A DNA stretch of 64,000 nucleotides from Demequina capsici (GTDB lineage: Bacteria; Actinomycetota; Actinomycetes; Actinomycetales; Demequinaceae). A program made the position numbers and the translations under genes. Below the pieces are notes generated by a model that ran no database searches, was not told the DNA's origin, and saw only the letters and a list, made by a program, of their open reading frames with translations. Where the stretch lies: the NCBI RefSeq assembly GCF_032102965.1, contig NZ_CP134880.1:1984001-2048000 (forward strand). The letters are read 5' to 3'. This document shows positions 7,431-15,412 of the stretch, piece by piece (the first letter of the stretch is position 1; every line of letters starts with the position of its first letter).

Positions 7431-10319
7431 TCAGAGCGCCCTGCGCGCCTCACGCCAGGTGAGCACGCGGTCGAGCGCAGCGAGGAACCGGTCAACGGCG
7501 GCCTCGTCGATGGTCATGGGCGGCTTGATCTTGAGCACGTTCTTGTGGTCGCCCGTGGGTTGGACGATCACGCCCTGGTCGAGCAGCGCGTCGCAGATCT
7601 CGCGCGCGCCGGCAGGGTCGGGTGCGTCGGGGCCGCCCGCGACGACCTCGACTCCCAGGTACAGGCCCATGCCGTGGACGGCTCCGAGCGCGGGGTGGGC
7701 ACCTGCGAGCGCGCGCAGCCCGTCCGCCAGCCGGTCGCCGACGACGCGCGCGTTGTCCTGCAGACCGTCCGACTCCAGGATGTCGAGCACGGCGGTTCCG
7801 ACCACGCAGCTCACGGGGCTGCCGCCGGCGGACGAGAAGAACGACCCTTCGACGGCGAACGCGTCGGCGACCTCGCGGGAGGTGATGACGGCTCCGAGCG
7901 GATGCCCGTTGCCCATCGCCTTCGCGACAGTGATCACGTCAGGCACCGCTCCCTGCTGCTCGAAGCCCCAGAAGTGGTGCCCCAGGCGGCCGTAGCTGAC
8001 CTGGACCTCGTCGGAGATGCACAGCCCTCCCCGGGCGCGGATCGCGGCCCAGACTCCCGCCAGGTAGCCGTCGGGAAGCGCGATGCCTCCCCCGTTGCCG
8101 AACAGCGGCTCGGCGATGAAGCCTGCGAGCGACACGCCTGCGTCGTCCAGGGCTGCGATGCGATCAAGGGCGTCCGGAAGGTATCGGTGCGCGTCGTCGC
8201 CGCGATGCGTGCCGCGATAGGTGTTGGGCGCGTCCAGCAGGTGCACCCATGACGGACGGGTGTCGAGAGCGCGAGGGTTGTCGCCCAGCGACGTGGAGAC
8301 GGCGTCGGCGCCGACGGTCCAGCCGTGATACGCCTCGGTGAGGGCGAGCACGTCCTCCCGCCCGGTGACGGCGCGCACGATGCGGAGCGCAAGGTCCACC
8401 GCCTCGGAGCCGGAGTTGACGAGCATGACGGTGTCGAGCCCGTCGGGCGCGAGCGAGGCCAACCGCTCGGACAGCTCCACGATGGCGCCGTAATGGAAGC
8501 GGGAGTTGGTGTTGAGCCTTCGCATCTGCGCGTCGACGGCGTGGGCCAGGCGCGGTTCTCCGTGGCCCAGGATCGCGACGTTGTTGACCATGTCCAGGTA
8601 GGCGCGACCGTCGACGTCGATCAGGTGATGCCGCCAGCCGCGCTCGATCCGGGGCGGCTGCGCGTAGTAGTGCTCCTGGACCCGTGCGACCACGTCGTCA
8701 CGTCGCCGCGCGAGCCTGTCGGCGTCGGCGTCCTGCACGGCCACGGAGGTCCGCCCGATCAGGGACGACGGGTCGGGGCAGAGCTCGCGCCAGGCCCGCT
8801 CCTGCGCGGGGCGGGCGAGCGGCGGCGGCGTGAGGGATGCGCAGGCCGCCAGCTGGACGTGCAGGACGGCCATGTCGTCGGGACGGACGGCGACGCCGAG
8901 CTCCTGACCCGCAACGACCCGCTCCCCGTGCGTGACCGACGCGGAAGTGCCGTGCACCAGGACGGCGCCGCCCTCGTCGAATGCGAGCGTAAGCACCTCG
9001 CCGACGGCGACGGTGCCCGCGGCGGGAGCGACGACGCGGGTGCCGACCGGGACAGCGAGGTCGATGCCGAGCGCCAGCGAGCGCGGCGGATCGCCCGCGG
9101 CAGCCGACGCCGTGAGGCGTCGCTCACCGTAGGCCGTCACGGCGGAGCCGGAGGCGCGCGCGAGCGCCAGCAGGGCCTGGACGGACGCGTCGGGATCGGT
9201 CCAGGAGCCTGAGTCGTGGACCTGCGACGTCACCGTGAGGTCCAGGCAGGGGGCGTCGGCGAGCCCGTCGACCATGAGCCCGAGGACGGACGGCAGGGCG
9301 GGCACGCGACCGAGCGCGTGCCGGAGCAACGCTTCGGCCTCGTCCAGCTCGAGCTCGAGCGCACGCGCGAGGATGCGCCTCTCGAGCGGCATGCGCGCGG
9401 CCGCGTACTCGTTGCTGGGATCGGCCGCGAGCACCCGACCCGCGGAGGCGACGAGCACCGCTGCGCGCATCAGGATCGCGGGCCACAGCGCCGCGATCTC
9501 GGGCTCGGTCAGCGGCAGCCGCGCATCGAAGGCGGCGATCGCGTCGAACGCGAGCGCGAGCGCGTCACCATCGTGCTGGAGGAGGGACGATGCGGTCACC
9601 GCGGCCTCTGCCGCGACCCACCCGAGTCCTAGATCACCGAAGTCGATGACGCCGACGATCGCGCCGGAGGCGTCGCACAGCAGGTTGTCGCCGGTGAGGT
9701 CCCCGTGGGTCGCCTGTACTCGAAGCGTGTCCCGCAACGGGCCGAGGCGCTCCTCTGCCAGGCGCATGGCCAGGTCCACCTGGGTCACGACGTCGGGGTC
9801 GAGGTGAAGGCGCGACGCGGCGACGATCCGACCTGCCTCGCGCAGGTCCCAGTCGCCGCCGCCCAGCAGGCCGGGATGCGTGAAGCCGGTGAGCGCGGCG
9901 GTGAGAGCGCCGGCGGCAGCGCCGAGGCGATCGGCGGCTCCTGCGGGAGGCCTCGCCGCCTCCGTGGGGCTGCCGCCAGGGACGAAGTCGAGCAGGCGCA
10001 CCAGGCGCGTGCCGTCCGACCACTCGACGGCGCCGATCGGGTCACCCTGGACTGTCGGGTGCGTGCGCGGGACCACGAGCCCGAGGCCGGCCGCCGTCAG
10101 GTGATCGGCGGCGGCCACCTGCGCCTCGAGCGCGTCGCGTGAGATCCCTGGATGGGTGACCTTCAGCACGAGCGGCACGCTGTCGGCCATCTCGATGCGT
10201 GCGTTGAGGTCCTCGTTCGAGCCGAGCAGACGCACCGAGGCCACGTCGATGCCGAACATGTCTCGCGCGATCCGTGCGGCGGTCGCCTCGTTCCAGGCGG
10301 CGAAGTGAGTGTCACCCAT
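7431..10319 (-). CDS. Fusion: aminoglycoside-phosphotransferase-like kinase, M23-like segment and class III PLP aminotransferase
   Basis: About 962 residues. The N-terminal third is a choline/aminoglycoside-kinase fold (H-G-D-L-T-G-D-N-L-L and V-I-D-F-G-D motifs). A middle part (about residues 400-510) resembles a peptidase M23/lipoyl-like beta barrel (V-G-T-R-V-V-A-P-A-A-G-T-V) without obvious zinc ligands in the usual order. The C-terminal 430 residues are a class III aminotransferase fold with the PLP lysine in V-A-K-A-M-G-N-G-H-P. Fusions of this kind are related to phospholyases such as ethanolamine-phosphate phospholyase, so a kinase that phosphorylates an amino alcohol and a lyase that eliminates phosphate is a reasonable inference. 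The ATG at 10319 is chosen because an upstream frame to 10358 starts inside a terminator hairpin. Confidence 0.85.
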   Translation of the reverse strand: MGDTHFAAWNEATAARIARDMFGIDVASVRLLGSNEDLNARIEMADSVPLVLKVTHPGISRDALEAQVAAADHLTAAGLGLVVPRTHPTVQGDPIGAVEWSDGTRLVRLLDFVPGGSPTEAARPPAGAADRLGAAAGALTAALTGFTHPGLLGGGDWDLREAGRIVAASRLHLDPDVVTQVDLAMRLAEERLGPLRDTLRVQATHGDLTGDNLLCDASGAIVGVIDFGDLGLGWVAAEAAVTASSLLQHDGDALALAFDAIAAFDARLPLTEPEIAALWPAILMRAAVLVASAGRVLAADPSNEYAAARMPLERRILARALELELDEAEALLRHALGRVPALPSVLGLMVDGLADAPCLDLTVTSQVHDSGSWTDPDASVQALLALARASGSAVTAYGERRLTASAAAGDPPRSLALGIDLAVPVGTRVVAPAAGTVAVGEVLTLAFDEGGAVLVHGTSASVTHGERVVAGQELGVAVRPDDMAVLHVQLAACASLTPPPLARPAQERAWRELCPDPSSLIGRTSVAVQDADADRLARRRDDVVARVQEHYYAQPPRIERGWRHHLIDVDGRAYLDMVNNVAILGHGEPRLAHAVDAQMRRLNTNSRFHYGAIVELSERLASLAPDGLDTVMLVNSGSEAVDLALRIVRAVTGREDVLALTEAYHGWTVGADAVSTSLGDNPRALDTRPSWVHLLDAPNTYRGTHRGDDAHRYLPDALDRIAALDDAGVSLAGFIAEPLFGNGGGIALPDGYLAGVWAAIRARGGLCISDEVQVSYGRLGHHFWGFEQQGAVPDVITVAKAMGNGHPLGAVITSREVADAFAVEGSFFSSAGGSPVSCVVGTAVLDILESDGLQDNARVVGDRLADGLRALAGAHPALGAVHGMGLYLGVEVVAGGPDAPDPAGAREICDALLDQGVIVQPTGDHKNVLKIKPPMTIDEAAVDRFLAALDRVLTWREARRAL

Positions 10320-10341
10320 GGTGCACGCATCGTCCCACGCA

Positions 10342-10374
10342 GAAGGGCCTCGCACCATGGGTGCAAGGCCCTTC
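10342..10374 (-). terminator. Hairpin between aldo/keto reductase and the fusion gene
   Basis: GAAGGGCCT and AGGCCCTTC plus inner GCACC/GGTGC form a 14-bp stem with one mismatch and a 3-base loop, 16 bases after the reductase stop. No T-run follows. Confidence 0.7.
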
Positions 10375-10389
10375 GTCGACGAGCCGCGG

Positions 10390-11343
10390 TCAGAGAGCGG
10401 ATGCCTCCGTGAGCGCCTGGAGGTCGCTCGGGTTGAGCTCGAGCCGCATGGACGCGAGCAGGGTCTCCAGCTGGGCCGCGTTGCGTGCCGACGCGATGGG
10501 CGCCACCACGGTCGGCTGCGCCTTGAGCCATGCGAGCGCGACGGCGGCCACGTCTGCCTCGTGCTCGATCGCTACACGGTCCAGTGCGGACAACACTCGG
10601 CGGCCACGGTCGTCCAGGTATGCGAGGGCCTGGGACGCGCGCGGGCTGTCCACGGCACCGTCGGCCTCGCGGTACTTGCCGGTCAGGAAGCCCTTGGCCA
10701 GGCCCCAGTACGGGAGCACTCCCAGCCCGTGCCTGGTCGCAGCGTCGCGGAGGTCGCCCTCGAAGGTGCGCTCCATGAGGTTGTAGTGCGGCTGCAGCGC
10801 CACAGGCTCGTGGAGGCCCTCGGCGTCAGCGACGGCCATCCATGCGTCGATGCGCTCGGCGGTGAGGTTCGAGATGGCGATCTCGCGCACCAGGCCGTCG
10901 TCGACGAGGGCGGAGAATGCCTCCGCGGTCTCCTCGATCGGGTCGCCATGGTCGAAGTGGGCGTAGTAGAGGTCGATCGTGTCGACGCCCAGGCGGCGGA
11001 GCGACGCCTCCGCCGCGGCGCGCACGTTCGCCGCTGCGAGGCCCGTGAACTCGGGATGCTGGGACACCTTGGTGGCGATCAGGACATCGTCCCGACGGCC
11101 TCGAGCCGCGAGCCATTCCCCGATCATCGTCTCGGACTCGCCGCCGCTGTGGCCCGGCACCCAGGCCGAGTACGAGTCGGCGGTGTCGATGAGCACGCCT
11201 CCCCCGCCGACGAAGCCGTCGAGCACGGCGAACGAGTCCGCCCGGTCCGACGTCCAGCCGAAGACGTTGCCGCCGAGTGCCAGGGGCGCGTTCGAGAGGT
11301 CCAAGGAGCCGAGCGTCATCGCGGAGTCTGTGTTGACTGTCAT
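10390..11343 (-). CDS. Aldo/keto reductase
   Basis: 317 residues, a standard length for this NADPH-dependent TIM-barrel family. The catalytic tetrad is visible: Asp and Tyr in D-T-A-D-S-Y, Lys in L-I-A-T-K-V-S, and His in Y-Y-A-H-F-D. The C-terminal region (A-P-I-A-S-A-R-N) is the NADP-binding loop. It would reduce an aldehyde or ketone in the cytoplasm; the substrate cannot be told. It forms a single-gene unit ended by the hairpin at 10342-10374. The start codon is embedded in an inverted repeat (11331-11356). Confidence 0.92.
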   Translation of the reverse strand: MTVNTDSAMTLGSLDLSNAPLALGGNVFGWTSDRADSFAVLDGFVGGGGVLIDTADSYSAWVPGHSGGESETMIGEWLAARGRRDDVLIATKVSQHPEFTGLAAANVRAAAEASLRRLGVDTIDLYYAHFDHGDPIEETAEAFSALVDDGLVREIAISNLTAERIDAWMAVADAEGLHEPVALQPHYNLMERTFEGDLRDAATRHGLGVLPYWGLAKGFLTGKYREADGAVDSPRASQALAYLDDRGRRVLSALDRVAIEHEADVAAVALAWLKAQPTVVAPIASARNAAQLETLLASMRLELNPSDLQALTEASAL

Positions 11344-11356
11344 GACGGCGTCAACA
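11331..11356. promoter_or_regulatory. Inverted repeat across the aldo/keto reductase start
   Basis: TGTTGAC (11331-11337) and GTCAACA (11350-11356) flank the start codon at 11343, a position where a repressor would block transcription or a near-leaderless start. Confidence 0.35.
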
Positions 11357-11413
11357 GTCGGCGAGCGATGAACATTTCCGCACGACCCGCATGGTCGCGG
11401 TGCCGTGCGATCG

Positions 11414-11833
11414 TCACATGAACAGGCCGAGCACCAGGCCTGCGATCATCAGCGCGATCGTGTCGTGGGCGGAGTCGATCAGGGTGATCCCTCCCGCCCG
11501 CTGCGCGAAGCCGTTGTGCACCATGTGCGCGCCGGCACGGAACGCGAGCCCGACGATGAGGCCGAGCACCAGTCCTGACAGCACGCCCGAGGCGCCGATC
11601 GCCGCCATCAGGAACGCCAGCCCGATCACGCCGATCACGTTGCCCACGATCATCTGGCCGAACACGGCGCCCATGTTGGCGTTCTTCAGCTTGTCCTCGT
11701 CGAGCCTGCCCAGGCGGCTCCATACCGGGAAGAAGAGAAGAGGCGAGTACCAGAGCCACCCGAAGACGAAAGAGACGACGAAGGCGACGACGACGCCCAG
11801 CCAGCTCACCCCTGCGAAAGACAGCCACTCCAT
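11414..11833 (-). CDS. DUF1761-type small membrane protein
   Basis: 139 residues with four hydrophobic helices. The first contains F-G-W-L-W-Y-S-P-L-L-F, followed by W-x-R-L-G, and the last segment holds H-D-T-I-A-L-M-I-A-G-L-V-L-G, features of the DUF1761 family of unknown function. A strong AGGGAGGGA site precedes the ATG. It is an integral membrane protein of about 14 kDa on its own between a reductase and a SRPBCC protein, and neither neighbour suggests its role. Confidence 0.78.
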   Translation of the reverse strand: MEWLSFAGVSWLGVVVAFVVSFVFGWLWYSPLLFFPVWSRLGRLDEDKLKNANMGAVFGQMIVGNVIGVIGLAFLMAAIGASGVLSGLVLGLIVGLAFRAGAHMVHNGFAQRAGGITLIDSAHDTIALMIAGLVLGLFM

Positions 11834-11929
11834 GGCTCATTCCCTCCCTGGGCTGCGTTCCGGGCGCAGCCCTGGGGAGATTATGGCGCTGAGCGGACTC
11901 CGACGCACGCGAAGCGCCGTGATGCCGGG

Positions 11930-12430
11930 TCAGATGTCGAAGCTGAGCGTCTCGCGGCGCTTGTCGAAGTACACGCTGAACTGCTCGCACTGGTCACGCA
12001 CCGCGTCGATCGCCTCGCGTCCCCGCTGCAGCTGCCCGCGCTGGACGGCCCACCGCTGGATCATGCCCAGCTGCGTCTCGAGGACCGACGTGACGGTCAC
12101 CTTCGTACCGCCGGGAGCGTCCTCGAGCTCCCACGTCGAGGTGGAGGTCACGCGCGGGTTCAACGCGCGGCGAACGAGGCGACGCGGCCGATCGGCCTCG
12201 ACCGTCTCCTCGGTCAGCATCAGGTCCGTGCGACCCACCTTCAGCATGGTCCGGGTGCGACCGCCGACGTCGCCGATCCCCAGGTCGTCCTCGAGCAGCT
12301 CGATCTCCTGGATGTCGTCCCGCGAGTCGGCGAGCCCCTTCGGGTCGGTCAGCAGGTTCCACAGCTCCAGCGCGCTCGCGCGCACGAAGCCCTCGGCGGC
12401 GTGGGTCTCGATGTACGGAACGGCGGCCAC
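11930..12430 (-). CDS. SRPBCC (START/polyketide cyclase-like) family protein
   Basis: 166 residues from a GTG at 12430, chosen for the AAGGAG site five bases upstream; a longer frame to 12592 would run across the cysteine leader peptide region. The pattern E-x-x-x-x-x-S-A-L-E-L-W-N-L-L-T-D-P near residues 17-32, alternating beta strands and the long C-terminal helix (Q-R-G-R-E-A-I-D-A-V-R) fit the helix-grip fold that binds hydrophobic ligands. No catalytic residue can be assigned. It is divergent from the cys operon. Confidence 0.75.
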   Translation of the reverse strand: MAAVPYIETHAAEGFVRASALELWNLLTDPKGLADSRDDIQEIELLEDDLGIGDVGGRTRTMLKVGRTDLMLTEETVEADRPRRLVRRALNPRVTSTSTWELEDAPGGTKVTVTSVLETQLGMIQRWAVQRGQLQRGREAIDAVRDQCEQFSVYFDKRRETLSFDI

Positions 12431-12502
12431 GGGCACTCCTTCTTCGCTGACGGACCAGCCCAGCCTACGGGGCGTCGGTCCTGGTCCCGCACCTGCGATT
12501 GC

Positions 12503-12532
12503 TTGCCCCGCGCTCGTGGACAGCGCTAACCT
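12503..12532 (+). promoter_or_regulatory. Probable promoter of the cys leader-cysK-cysE transcript
   Basis: TTGCCC (12503-12508), an 18-bp spacer and TAACCT (12527-12532), 27 bases before the leader peptide start. Confidence 0.45.
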
Positions 12533-12559
12533 GGCTCCAGCGCACAGGAAGGAGGCGAG

Positions 12560-12658
12560 ATGAGCAACGCGAGCCGCATCACCACGATGCACGCTCCTGC
12601 CCTCGCCACCCGCGTCTTCTGCATGCCCTGCATGCGCACCGCCTGCTGCTGTCTGTAG
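12560..12658 (+). CDS. Cysteine-rich leader peptide (attenuator) of the cysK-cysE operon
   Basis: A 32-codon frame from ATG 12560 with an excellent GGAAGGAGG site. The peptide starts MSNASRITTMHAPAL and its second half carries five cysteines, the last three consecutive (A-C-C-C-L-stop). It ends 150 bases before cysK. Poly-cysteine leader ORFs that slow ribosomes when charged tRNA-Cys is scarce and so control sulfur genes are known from mycobacteria. Position, codon content and the downstream hairpins give the same reading here: translation stalls at the Cys run under cysteine shortage and changes folding of the leader RNA. The peptide itself probably has no cellular role. Confidence 0.8.
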   Translation: MSNASRITTMHAPALATRVFCMPCMRTACCCL

Positions 12659-12675
12659 AGCGCTGGCGACCGACC

Positions 12676-12747
12676 CGCACCCCTGACCCGGGTGCGCACC
12701 GCCTGCCAGTGCTCGCCCCCGGCATCCCTGCCATGCTGAGGAATGCC
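12676..12747 (+). promoter_or_regulatory. Leader hairpins between cys leader peptide and cysK
   Basis: CGCACCC (12676-12682) pairs with GGGTGCG (12690-12696). The same GGTGCGC strand can instead pair with GCGCACC at 12634-12640 inside the leader ORF, just before the Cys codons, so ribosome position could choose the pairing. A second hairpin uses GGCAT/ATGCC at 12721-12747. A 14-base direct repeat (12633-12646 and 12693-12706) underlies the alternative pairing. Confidence 0.5.
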
Positions 12748-12808
12748 ATCACGACGCGTTCGCGTTACCCACCCCGGAAACCCACTCAGGTAAGGAAACC
12801 CACTGCTC

Positions 12809-13744
12809 ATGGCACGCATCTACGACGACGCGACGAAGCTCATCGGCAACACCCCGCTCGTGCGGATCAACAAGCTCACGGAGGGCGTCGGCGCCACCGT
12901 GCTCGGCAAGCTCGAGTTCTACAACCCTGCCAACTCCGTCAAGGACCGTCTGGGCGTCGCGATCGTCGACGCCGCTGAGGCGTCGGGCGAGCTGAAGCCC
13001 GGCGGCACCATCGTGGAGGCGACGTCCGGCAACACGGGAATCGCGCTCGCCATGGTCGGTGCGGCCCGCGGCTACAACGTGGTGATCACGATGCCGGAGA
13101 CGATGTCGAAGGAGCGCCGCGCGCTGCTTCGCGCGTTCGGCGCCGAGCTGATCCTGACCCCCGGCTCGGAGGGCATGCAGGGCGCGCTCGACGCGGCCGA
13201 CAAGGTGATCGCGGAGCGCCCCGGCTCGATCCTTGCCAAGCAGTTCGCGAACGAGGCGAACCCGGAGATCCACCGCAGGACCACCGCGGAGGAGATCTGG
13301 AACGACACCGACGGCGAGGTGGACATCATCGTCGCCGGCATCGGCACCGGCGGCACGATCACCGGCGTGGGCGAGGTCCTGAAGGCCCGCAAGCCGTCGG
13401 TCCAGATCATCGCCGTGGAGCCTGCCGAGTCCCCCATCCTCAACGGCGGTCAGGCCGGCCCCCACAAGATCCAGGGCATCGGCCCCAACTTCATCCCGCC
13501 GATCCTGAACACCGAGATCTATGACGAGGTCTTCGACGTGGACGCCGAGACGGCGATCGCGACGTCGCGCGCCGCAGCCCGACAGGAGGGCCTGCTCGTC
13601 GGCATCTCCTCCGGTGCCGCCCTGCACGCCGCCATCGAGGTGGGCAAGCGGCCGGAGAACGCAGGCAAGACGATCGTCGCGATCATCCCCTCGTTCGGTG
13701 AGCGCTACCTGTCCACGGTCCTCTACGCGGACCTGATGGACTGA
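12809..13744 (+). CDS. cysK: Cysteine synthase A (O-acetylserine sulfhydrylase)
   Basis: 311 residues, full CysK length. The PLP lysine is K45 in N-P-A-N-S-V-K-D-R, the phosphate/substrate loop T-S-G-N-T-G lies at 72-77, and the PLP phosphate-binding loop is G-I-G-T-G-G-T. It joins sulfide to O-acetylserine to give cysteine and acetate in the cytoplasm. It is the first structural gene behind the cysteine leader peptide and is followed 41 bases later by serine acetyltransferase, so the operon holds both committed steps. A weak AAGG stretch lies about a dozen bases before the ATG, consistent with control of translation by the leader. Confidence 0.97.
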   Translation: MARIYDDATKLIGNTPLVRINKLTEGVGATVLGKLEFYNPANSVKDRLGVAIVDAAEASGELKPGGTIVEATSGNTGIALAMVGAARGYNVVITMPETMSKERRALLRAFGAELILTPGSEGMQGALDAADKVIAERPGSILAKQFANEANPEIHRRTTAEEIWNDTDGEVDIIVAGIGTGGTITGVGEVLKARKPSVQIIAVEPAESPILNGGQAGPHKIQGIGPNFIPPILNTEIYDEVFDVDAETAIATSRAAARQEGLLVGISSGAALHAAIEVGKRPENAGKTIVAIIPSFGERYLSTVLYADLMD

Positions 13745-13784
13745 CCCTGCGCCCACTGATCCTCACCCCGGAAGGAGCACCCAG

Positions 13785-14417
13785 ATGACGGACAGGCCCC
13801 GAGGCCTCGCCCTCATGGCGGAGGATGTCCGCTCCGCCAAGGACCGCGACCCCGCCGCGCCCTCTTCGTTCGTCATCTGGGTGTCCTACCAGGGCGTTCA
13901 CGCCGTCTGGTATCACCGTGTGGCGCACCGTTGGTGGACCGCAGGCCACCGGTCGGCGGCCCGTCTGCTCTCTCAGTTCGCTCGCAGGCGCACCGGGATC
14001 GAGATCCACCCGGGCGCCCAGCTGGGACGCCGCGTCTTCATCGATCACGGGATGGGCGTCGTGATCGGTGAGACGGCCGTGGTCGGCGACGACGTGCTGA
14101 TGTTCAACAACATCAACCTGGGCGGCACGTCCATGAGCCACGGCAAGCGGCACCCCACCGTCGGCGACCGCGTGGTGATCGGAGCCGGCGCCCGCATCCT
14201 CGGCCCGGTCTACATCGGCTCGGACTCACGGATCGGGGCGAACGCCGTGGTCGTGAAGGACGTGCCGAACGGCGCCACGGCCGTGGGCATCCCGGCGAAG
14301 GTGCGCGAGCACCCCAAGCCGACGGAGGCGCACACGGCCGCGTCGTGCGTCGACCAGGGCGAATCCCATGTCCACCTGGACGACGAGCCGCTCGAACCGG
14401 CGATGTACTACATCTGA
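13785..14417 (+). CDS. cysE: Serine O-acetyltransferase
   Basis: 210 residues with an AAGGAG site. The left-handed beta-helix is visible as hexapeptide repeats (I-H-P-G-A-Q-L-G, V-I-G-A-G-A-R-I-L-G, I-G-A-N-A-V-V) and the active-site region D-H-G-M-G-V-V-I-G-E-T and the following N-I-N-L-G-G-T loop match the short EpsC/CysE type. It acetylates serine with acetyl-CoA to feed CysK next door. The C-terminal tail, normally the site of cysteine feedback and CysK docking, ends in D-E-P-L-E-P-A-M-Y-Y-I; a terminal Ile is what CysK docking requires in characterised complexes. Confidence 0.95.
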   Translation: MTDRPRGLALMAEDVRSAKDRDPAAPSSFVIWVSYQGVHAVWYHRVAHRWWTAGHRSAARLLSQFARRRTGIEIHPGAQLGRRVFIDHGMGVVIGETAVVGDDVLMFNNINLGGTSMSHGKRHPTVGDRVVIGAGARILGPVYIGSDSRIGANAVVVKDVPNGATAVGIPAKVREHPKPTEAHTAASCVDQGESHVHLDDEPLEPAMYYI

Positions 14418-14494
14418 CGTGAACCTCGTGCAGGAGATGTGGATCAACTCACAGCTCTCTGCACGCCGTGACAGATTCGGTCTATGCTGATCGC

Positions 14495-14640
14495 AGTCGC
14501 TTTCACGCGAGAGCGCATCGACAGGGGGACTGTTTCCCATGCCGGTCGCGAACCGCGGGAATGACGACGACAGACCTGGCGCGAACCCCTCAGCCGCGCT
14601 AAGGAGAACGGGCCCCCGCTTCGGCGGGGGCCCGTTGCTT
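14495..14640 (+). ncRNA. Candidate small structured RNA or orphan riboswitch-like leader
   Basis: A TATGCT -10-like element (14483-14488) is followed by about 110 bases without a convincing gene and then a strong terminator. The stretch contains CGCTTTCACGCGAGAGCG (a hairpin), CAGGGGGACTG and GCGAACCCCTCAGC near the 3' end; the last two loosely resemble conserved pieces of c-di-AMP (ydaO) riboswitches, but the fit is incomplete. A secondary-structure model search would decide. It could also be only the trailer of cysE. Confidence 0.25.
14607..14640 (+). terminator. Strong intrinsic terminator
   Basis: AACGGGCCCCCGC and GCGGGGGCCCGTT form a perfect 13-bp stem with a TTCG tetraloop followed by TGCTTTT. 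It ends transcription from cysE or from the candidate small RNA before the convergent dps gene. Confidence 0.9.
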
Positions 14641-14697
14641 TTCCCTCGATGCCCGCCCGTACCGCCGTTCGCACGGTGCACCGCTGCGGGCGTGTCG

Positions 14698-15198
14698 TCA
14701 GGCGGCGAAGGTGCGCAGCATCCAGGCGGCCTTCTCATGGGCGGCCAGCCGGGCGTTCAGCAGATCGGCGGTCGCGCCGTCGCCTGCCTCCTCCGCCACG
14801 TCGACAAGGGGCCGCACCAGGCGCGCGATGGTCTCGTGGTCCGCGAGAAGCGCGACCACCATGTCCATCGCGTCGGTCTTCGGCTCGTTGTCCTTGATGG
14901 TCGCGTGATCCAGGAACTCGGCGAACGAGCCGGGTGCTCCCGACCCGAGCGCACGCATGCGCTCCGCGATCTCGTCCGCGGCCGCGCGCAACTCCTCGTA
15001 CTGCTCCTCGAACATGAGGTGCAGGGTCCGGAAGTGCGGGCCGGTGACGTTCCAGTGGTAGCCCTGCGTCTTGACGAACAGCGTGAAGGTATCCGAAAGC
15101 ACCTGCGTCAGGCCCTGGTTGATGGCGCGCAGATCCTCGGCCCTGAGGCCGATGCTCGGGCTGTTCTCGGTGGTCTTGACAGGCGTGGTCGACGCCAT
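14698..15198 (-). CDS. dps: Dps-family DNA-protecting ferritin
   Basis: 166 residues from the ATG at 15198, which has an AAGGAGG site; the longer frame to 15357 is not needed. The inter-subunit ferroxidase centre is intact: H48 in G-Y-H-W-N-V-T-G, H60 in T-L-H, then D75 and E79 in D-E-I-A-E-R. Dps dodecamers oxidise ferrous iron with hydrogen peroxide, store the iron and shield DNA in starvation or oxidative stress. It is monocistronic with about 210 bases upstream. Confidence 0.95.
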   Translation of the reverse strand: MASTTPVKTTENSPSIGLRAEDLRAINQGLTQVLSDTFTLFVKTQGYHWNVTGPHFRTLHLMFEEQYEELRAAADEIAERMRALGSGAPGSFAEFLDHATIKDNEPKTDAMDMVVALLADHETIARLVRPLVDVAEEAGDGATADLLNARLAAHEKAAWMLRTFAA

Positions 15199-15412
15199 GC
15201 TCCTACCTCCTTCGTGCGTGTGCGGGGCGGTTCCCCGCCTCTTGTGGCAACCGGGTGGGACGCGCGAACATTCCTTCGGCTGCGCCCGTTCGGGGCGGGA
15301 GCGGCCCGCTGCGACACGCCTGCCGCGACCGAGGTCCCCACCTCGGAGCACGGACACGTGATGTCATGAGCAGGTCCGGAATGTTCCACGCCCCGAAAGG
15401 GTTTCGTCTCGC

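Noticed and set aside
14539-15369. A 276-codon frame on the plus strand starting with a GGGGGA site
   Set aside because: It would be translated through the strong terminator at 14607-14640 and then antisense to dps. The start context is better explained as part of a structured RNA.
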